This document shows, piece after piece, positions 6,273 through 11,224 of a DNA stretch of 11,224 nucleotides. The notes below the pieces were generated by a model, which had not been told where the DNA came from, made no database searches, and worked only from the letters and a program-made list of their open reading frames with translations. Made by a program: the position numbers and the translations under genes. Each line of letters opens with the position of its first letter. The first letter of the stretch is position 1. This stretch comes from Beroe ovata. Taxonomy: Eukaryota; Ctenophora; Nuda; Beroida; Beroidae. The stretch covers positions 70,858-82,081 of the forward strand of contig CAMPET010000255.1 in the NCBI GenBank assembly GCA_946803715.1, given 5' to 3'.

Positions 6273-9200
6273 GTAAAAGACCTATAACGGATCTTCAGTC
6301 GGATGATGATGATTCAGATGTTGATGTGGATGATGAATTTTCAGATGAAGATGAGGATATTGATGATGGCCCATCCTCAGCACCTAAAAAGTTTGATCAA
6401 TCATTTATCATTGCCTAGAATGGACACCTTCTAGTTCAAACTAAGTAGGAACTAGATCTCTTGCAAAGACTAGCAAGCTTTTCCTTGAAACCTATTACCT
6501 AGTTTGAACAAACTGGTTTTAGTGCACTATTTTTTCCCTTTTGGCAATATCTGTATGCCAAGTGAAGATTAATGATTGAATCTTCAAATAATATTTACTA
6601 TAGTACCATGCTATGTACCAATTGATTGACTTTAGCAAAACCATCCAAGGAAGACAAAGTTTGGAGTGAACAATTTCATCTTGGATGAGGCAGAGGTTGA
6701 TGATGATGCAGAAGATGATGAAGATGAGTTGGAAGAGGGTTTTGAACAACTCATCAACAAGGATTACAATGAAGAGGAAGAGGGTGATGGAGAATCATTC
6801 AGAAACCAAAGACGTCTTGATCATCTGCTGGAAATGCAAGAAGAGGATAAACTGGAAGAATACTACAGGTTTGATTGACAGATTTCTGTATTGCTAATAA
6901 GTATTCTTGCTAATAGTTAGTCTTGCATTATTTCTATTGTGTGGATAAGTCTGAAAATGCCAAATTTCAGGAAAAAGTATGCTGAAATTGATGCTGATGA
7001 AGCAATTGACACGAGCAATTATGCTAAGAATGAGGAAGTGAAACAACAAAGTGCCCTGCCAGGGGTGAAAGATCCCCGCCTTTACCAAGTCAAGTGTAGA
7101 ATGGGTGAAGAAAAGCAGACTGCCATGAAACTGTTAAGAAAATTCATCAACTTGGAGATAAATGGTGTGCCCCTGCAAATAAAGTCGGTGGTTGTTCCTG
7201 TTGGTGTAAAGGGGTGTATCTATATTGAGAGTTTCAAGCAAACACACGTAAAGGAAGCAATAGATGGTATAAATGCCTTGTCGATGGGAAAATGGCAACA
7301 ACCAATGGTTCCCATCAACGAAATGGCAGATGTTCTTAAGGTAGCCATTATTATATTCTCCGAATTTTACCTTCTCATTAACTTGTCATTACTATTGTCA
7401 GAGTCATGGAACTAACATGAATTCACATTTTCAGGTAGTAAGTGAGCCACTTGCGATCAAGCAAAACTCTTGGGTCAGGATCAAGCGTGGTATCTACCGA
7501 GATGACCTTGCACAGATTGATTTTGTGGAGCACAATCACAACAAAGCAGTTTGTAAGCTTCTACCGAGGATCGATTACAAGAAAGTGAAGAGGATGTACA
7601 AGGATAGAGAACCAGTAAACAACTATCGGCGCTCCGCCAAGGGAAGACCTGCCCAGAAGTTATTTGATGCTGACCTTGTTCGATCACTCAATGGTGAGAT
7701 GAAAAAAGATGGGGATTTCCTAATATTTGAAGGGGGTCGGTACAGAAATGGATTTCTATACAAAACCCTACCATTCACTGGAATAACGATTGATGGACCC
7801 AAACCGTCACTAGAAGAGCTGGAGAAGTTTGATGAGGGGCCGGAGAATGTTGACCCCGATCTATTACCAGCTGACAAGAAGCTGACAACAGACTCCGTGT
7901 TTGCAGCTGGTGACATAGTGGAGGTGTGTGAGGGGGAATTGATTCACATGACCGGTACAATTATCAGTATATCCGGGGATAGGGTCACTATAGTTCCTAA
8001 CCATGCCGATCTGAAGAATGCCGGTGCTCTGGACTTCCCTGCTCGGGAGCTGAGGAAGATATTCAAAGATGGGGATCATGTGAGGGTTATTAACGGGAAA
8101 TATGAGGGGGAAACAGGGTTGGTTGTCCGAGTTGATGACAATGTGGCTGTTCTCGTGGCTGACACTACCTATTCCGAGATGAAGGTGAGGCCCCGTGACA
8201 TGCAGCTCTGCACAGAGATGAACTCTGGAGTCGACAGTCAGGGAATGTACCAGATTGGGGATGTAGTGGAAGTGGACCAGCAAACTGTGGGCTACATTGT
8301 CCGAATAGAGCGGGAATCTGTGAGGATTCTAACTCAGCACGGCAAGACCCAGTCCGTGAGAAACAACGCCATTGTCAGGAAAGTGAGGTGTGGTGAAGCG
8401 CTGGACTCCCAGCAGAACTTTGTTAGGAAGAGGAATATTGTCAATGTTCTGGACACTGGTACACAGGGCGAGATCAAGTTTGTGTGGCGACATTTCCTCT
8501 TCCTGTTTAACAGATGTCACGGTGAGAATGGAGGAATATTCGTGGCTAAAGCTCGGAACACGCTACTTGCCGGGGCACAGAAACTTTCCACAGATATTCC
8601 AGCTGGTGCCTCGTCACCCAGACTAGCGTCCCCGTCCCGGAGCCCTGCACGGTCACCAGCCCGGTCACCAGCATATGGCCGAGGAGGAGGGAGAAGAGAC
8701 AAGCGGGACAAGGAGTTCATCGGGAAGACAGTGAGAGTAAAGCAGGGAGCATACAAGGGATATGTGGGTATAGTCAGGGATTGCACAGATACTACTGCTA
8801 GGATAGAGCTACACACAGATTGTAAGATTATATCAGTGGAGAAGTCCCATTTGTTGGAGGTTGCTACATCTACAGGCGGCTTCACCACCCCCTCCACCCC
8901 CTATATTACCAAGACCCCGGCATATGGGGCCATGGGGTCGGCCACGCCCATGTATGGGACACAGGGTAGCAGGACTCCCATGTACGGTTCTAGTGGAGGA
9001 CAGACCCCAACTCGGGGTGACAGGACCCCGTATTATGGTGCCCAGACCCCCACACATGATGGCAGTAATACACCCAGGGCAGGAGGTCTCAGCGCATGGG
9101 ATCCCAACTATCCCAACACTCCTGCCAGATCCGACGATTACAATGATTTCTATGACAACTCCCCGTCCCCCGCACCATTCTCTCCTGCTAACCCGCAAAC

Positions 9201-9807
9201 CCCTGGCTACGGTGAACCAATGACACCAGGTTATGGTATAGATTCCATTGGGAACCCTGCCACCCCTGGAACCAGTTCTGATTTCAACCCGTCCAGTCCA
9301 AGTGTACCGTCCCCAGTATCCCCAGCATCCCCCTACACCGAGCCCACACCCTCCCCAGGGAGCTCTAGCCTGGGACCACCGTCCCCGGGCTCAGACCACT
9401 CTGTTCCCAGCCCGTACAGTAGCACGGGCAGTGCCCCCAGCCCCATGACCCCACAGGGCCCCAATGATAACTGGCCCCTACCTGGTATAGAAGTTGTGAT
9501 GCTGGATAGTTTTGAAGATGGTCAGTATTTCGACCAGCCAGGCTACATAAGGTCGGTGATGGGTACAACGTCCATTGTCTGGCTGTATGAGGAAAAGAGA
9601 GAGTTCGAGTGTCAGTCGTATCAGATGAAACCAGTCGTTCCCACTAAGCTGGACAAGGTGGTCATTATCACTGGGAACAGGAAGGGGAGTTATGGACAAC
9701 TCATCAATATCGACAATGATGATGGAATTGTTAAATCCGACAAGGGATCCGAGCTGAGAATACTCAAGTTGGAGTCTTTGGCTAAACTCTCGGCACATCA
9801 CGTTTGA
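6269..9807 (+). CDS. SUPT5H: Transcription elongation factor SPT5 (DSIF large subunit)
   Basis: SPT5 pairs with SPT4 as DSIF in the nucleus and clamps RNA polymerase II during promoter-proximal pausing and elongation. Exons: 6269-6390, 6650-6868, 6971-7340 and 7435-9807, giving about 1027 residues (human about 1087). Residues 1-115 are acidic, with FILDEAEVDD matching the SPT5 N-terminus. LPGVKDP (143-149) leads into the NGN domain (about 151-237), the SPT4-binding part. KOW1 (SWVRIKRGIYRDDLAQ) is at about 249-281, KOW2 at 393-446, KOW3 at 448-495, a further KOW-like segment at 509-550, KOW4 at 570-617 and KOW5 at 666-713. CTR1 (TPMYG repeats) is at 721-783, CTR2 at 812-913 and the C-terminal KOW region at 920-1021. 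Exon 4 alone encodes 790 residues. The start was chosen because it begins an acidic SPT5-like head. Oddities are a short KOW4 loop and an RSPA-rich linker at 636-651. The exon 1/2 junction is the least certain. Confidence 0.95.
6391..6649 (+). other. SPT5 intron 1
   Basis: The donor CCTAAAAA|GTTTGA (phase 2) and acceptor ATCCAAG|GAAGAC give a protein junction APKK-KTKFGVNNFILDEAE, close to human PPKK-PRHGGFILDEA. The acceptor's pyrimidine tract is weak. A better-looking AG lies 14 bases upstream (6634-6635) but needs a phase-0 donor, such as GAT|GTT in the acidic stretch. Both may be used. Confidence 0.65.
6869..6970 (+). other. SPT5 intron 2
   Basis: The donor TACTACAG|GTTTGA and acceptor aaatttcag|GAAAAAG are both phase 2. 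They rebuild an Arg codon and give EEYYRKKYAE, matching human GEYYMKKYAK. The intron is 102 bp. Confidence 0.9.
7341..7434 (+). other. SPT5 intron 3
   Basis: The donor CTTAAG|GTAGCC and acceptor cattttcag|GTAGTAAG are phase 0 and give ADVLKVVSEPL, matching human TDVLKVVKEVA. The intron is 94 bp. An in-frame ATG at 7417 lies inside it and is not a gene start. Confidence 0.92.
8884..9081 (+). repeat. SPT5 CTR1 coding repeat (TPxYG units)
   Basis: Units of about 7-10 residues read TPAYGAMGSA, TPMYGTQGSR, TPMYGSSGGQ, TPTRGDR, TPYYGAQ, TPTHDGSN and TPRAGG. In animals the Thr of TPxYG is a P-TEFb (CDK9) target that turns DSIF from a pausing into an elongation factor. Several units have lost the Tyr, so the array is decaying towards its C-terminal end. 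Confidence 0.9.
9157..9462 (+). repeat. SPT5 CTR2 coding region (SP/TP-rich)
   Basis: This low-complexity region carries NPQTPGYG and EPMTPGYG units followed by many Ser-Pro dipeptides (SPSVPSPVSPASP, TPSPG, PPSPGS, APSPMTP). It corresponds to the second CTR of metazoan SPT5, again a likely target of proline-directed kinases. The DNA is C-rich, with the codon for Pro mostly CCC or CCA. Confidence 0.85.
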
Positions 9808-10366
9808 TCTCAAGCCTATAAACTACTCATTTTACAGATTGAAATCGCGGCGAATATTGACTGTGGAGATTATCATTACAATTCTGGGAGATTATTTAGT
9901 TTACCCGGGCTCTATGTTTTGAGAGCCGCCAGCAAGGATATTATAGCCTCAGTCATTAAGCTGTTTCAAAATGGTAATCGGAATTTGAACGATTCTACTG
10001 GATTCGCAACAAATGTTTCAACTTTCATGCTGGTTATTTTCGAGTGAGAACCAACTGTGGATTTGTTTCTTGCTAATGAAGATATCTAATAGCCACTTCA
10101 TAATTACGGACGACGAGTGGTTTCATTTTCAACATTTCTCATATGCCTTGTTTATTGACGCACAATAATTATATTCTTGTCAAATAACGTTTGAACTTAA
10201 TGAAGATTTCTTCATACTCGAATTCAATGTGTTATATTCGTCGACTATAATCAAAGTGACTATAATCACTTTGATATGGTATTGGAATTATCACTCAAAA
10301 CCAAATTCCGCTCCATAACCTCTCCCCATCCCCCCCCATAACCCCACTTCTCCCCTCACATAGATC
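9808..10366 (+). other. SPT5-POLR2K intergenic region, no AATAAA
   Basis: This 559-bp gap should hold the SPT5 3' UTR and the POLR2K promoter. I find no AATAAA or ATTAAA; TATAAA at about 9819 is very close to the stop. A hairpin lies at 10250-10275 (atcaaagtga / tcactttgat, six-base loop), and gactataatca is repeated at 10243-10253 and 10258-10268. A long pyrimidine tract (about 10319-10360) ends in cacatag, with AG at 10362-10363, four bases before the POLR2K ATG. That is a strong 3' splice-site look-alike, so a 5' UTR intron or a trans-splice acceptor is possible. Confidence 0.6.
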
Positions 10367-10735
10367 ATGTCGATAGTATCTGATCCGCGATCTGGTGGTG
10401 GCTCACCTGCCTCCTCACCCCTCTTCTCACCTCCGACCTCACCTGCCGGCGGCTCCTTCTCGCCGACCAGTGGTCCCGGGTCGCCCACCATGGGGTCGCC
10501 GCCGACCCGGGCCTCTCCCTCGGGCATGTCTCCCACTGCACACGACCAGAACATTCAGAATGCGGCAGCGGCAAGCGTCGGGTCGCAAGTGAAGAAAGCC
10601 ATGATATACGTGTGCGGAGAGTGTAGGAGTGACAATGAGATCAAGTCACGAGACCCAATCAGATGCCGTGAATGTGGTCACAGGATCATGTACAAGAAAC
10701 GAACCAATAGAATGATGGTATTCAATGCCAGATAA
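10367..10735 (+). CDS. POLR2K: RNA polymerases I/II/III subunit RPABC4 (Rpb12) with N-terminal extension
   Basis: RPABC4 is a small zinc-binding subunit shared by the three nuclear RNA polymerases and needed for their assembly. Residues 79-122 ([20 protein letters not shown] onward to VFNAR) match the family almost residue for residue. The zinc ligands are Cys83, Cys86, Cys100 and Cys103 (CX2C-X13-CX2C), and the basic tail is [10 protein letters not shown]. The human protein is 58 residues; this frame is 122. The extra N-terminal part is rich in Ser, Pro and Gly with nine SP dipeptides (residues 12-56). An in-frame TAG at 10361 makes ATG 10367 the first possible start unless an upstream exon joins. 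ATG 10490 (Met42) has a near-ideal CCACCATGG context and would give 81 residues; Met54 would give 69. Identity is certain; the start is not. Confidence 0.95.
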   Translation: MSIVSDPRSGGGSPASSPLFSPPTSPAGGSFSPTSGPGSPTMGSPPTRASPSGMSPTAHDQNIQNAAAASVGSQVKKAMIYVCGECRSDNEIKSRDPIRCRECGHRIMYKKRTNRMMVFNAR

Positions 10736-10995
10736 ATGGACTGTCGTATGCCTTTCTATCAAATTGTGGTGATCACAGATCAAAATAGAATAGAAACCGA
10801 TTATTTATTTCCCATTTTAAACTTATTTAATTGCCTTTTACCTTTTAAACATTCTACCCATCACTTCTTTTCATTAGGTGCCTACTTCTTACTATTCATA
10901 CTTCATGCCTTTACCAAAAACTGAACGTATTAACAACACAATGTCCGCTATCACTAGCTAACATTCACTGTAATCCAGATGGCATGAATATTACC
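10736..10995 (+). other. POLR2K 3' UTR and intergenic spacer
   Basis: No canonical AATAAA was found downstream of the POLR2K stop. Two overlapping AATAGA hexamers (10784-10794), a known weaker variant, are the best poly(A) signal candidates. The rest is T-rich spacer. A 62-codon open frame at 10736-10924 begins directly after the stop and is hydrophobic low-complexity, probably chance. Confidence 0.45.
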
Positions 10996-11176
10996 ATGCT
11001 AGCATCCAGAGTACTCTGCCAGTCGCTAGTCAGGACTGTTCCCACATTGCATTGTGTCAGATACAGACATCCCAACACTAAACCATTGGATCAAACTGTG
11101 GACATTGCCCCAGATCAGGAGCTTATCTCACTTCCACTGCGGAAACCCAGTGGAAAAGCTGCCAGCTATACTTTAG
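10996..11176 (+). CDS. First coding exon, putative mitochondrial protein (partial, unidentified)
   Basis: From ATG 10996 (accATG context) the frame reads MLASRVLCQSLVRTVPTLHC, then VRYRHPNTKPLDQTVDIAPD and on to a Lys/Ser stretch, about 60 residues. The first 25 residues have several Arg, no acidic residue, and alternating hydrophobic and hydroxylated residues, as in a cleavable mitochondrial presequence. A donor, ACTTTAG|GTAGGG, ends the exon at 11176 (phase 1), just before the (GT)n microsatellite. An in-frame ATG at 10984 (MNIT...) is an alternative start. The gene continues off the right edge and I do not recognise the family. The targeting call is inference. Confidence 0.45.
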
Positions 11177-11189
11177 GTAGGGACGTCAA

Positions 11190-11224
11190 TGTGTGTGTGT
11201 GTGTGTGTCTGTGTGTCTGTGTGT
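11190..11224. repeat. (GT)n microsatellite
   Basis: GT dinucleotides with two CT interruptions run to the end of the window. They lie 13 bases inside the presumed intron of the preceding exon. Confidence 0.95.

Noticed and set aside
7481-9813. Long antisense and out-of-frame open frames over the SPT5 exon
   Set aside because: They are shadows of the GC-richer SPT5 coding frame, which is supported by strong family similarity.
10291-10592. Antisense and shifted frames over the POLR2K N-terminal extension
   Set aside because: They are Gly/Glu-rich or Pro/Arg-rich products of the repetitive Ser-Pro codons. The sense frame continues directly into the conserved zinc ribbon.
1-11224. CRISPR array, bacterial operon or phage system
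   Set aside because: The spliced eukaryotic genes, microsatellites and MITEs exclude a prokaryotic context, and no regularly spaced repeats are present.

Overview
This is eukaryotic, animal-type genomic DNA: AT-rich, with spliced genes, long non-coding stretches, simple repeats and small DNA-transposon debris. A tektin (a ciliary and flagellar microtubule protein) and an SPT5 with metazoan-style TPxYG repeats point to an animal, most likely an invertebrate given the compact introns and short intergenic gaps. The species cannot be named from the sequence.

Layout. Positions 1-53 are a (CA)n microsatellite. The minus strand at 650-1138 carries the first coding exon of a tektin whose remaining exons lie beyond the left edge. 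Positions 1139-6230 are about 5 kb of mostly non-coding DNA. They hold two nearly identical copies of a 220-bp CpG-rich, palindrome-rich repeat (1608-1829 and 4784-5003), several hairpins, a diverged pair of about 130-bp repeats (3350-3477 and 3973-4108), a G-rich MITE-like fragment (4118-4224), a cluster of three CACGTG E-boxes with an ETS-like site (4336-4469), and a small element with terminal inverted repeats and a target-site duplication (5039-5186). One orphan exon-like minus-strand frame (5826-6018) is also present.

The right half holds the confident genes, all on the plus strand. SPT5 (SUPT5H) runs 6269-9807 in four coding exons and encodes about 1027 residues: acidic N-terminus, NGN domain, KOW domains, two CTR repeat regions and C-terminal KOW domains. 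It is followed 559 bp later by POLR2K (RPABC4/Rpb12, 10367-10735), a zinc-binding subunit shared by RNA polymerases I, II and III, here with an unusual Ser-Pro-rich N-terminal extension. The window closes with the first exon of an unidentified gene (10996-11176) whose N-terminus looks like a mitochondrial presequence, then a (GT)n microsatellite.

Functionally, SPT5 pairs with SPT4 as DSIF, which clamps RNA polymerase II for pausing and elongation, and POLR2K is a structural subunit of that polymerase. Their head-to-tail closeness, the lack of an AATAAA between them, and an acceptor-like site next to the POLR2K start are the most interesting features of gene organisation. No clearly new multi-gene system is visible. 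The main candidates for novelty are the POLR2K extension, the SPT5/POLR2K arrangement and the uncharacterised repeat families. All splice sites and family calls were read by eye, with no database search.
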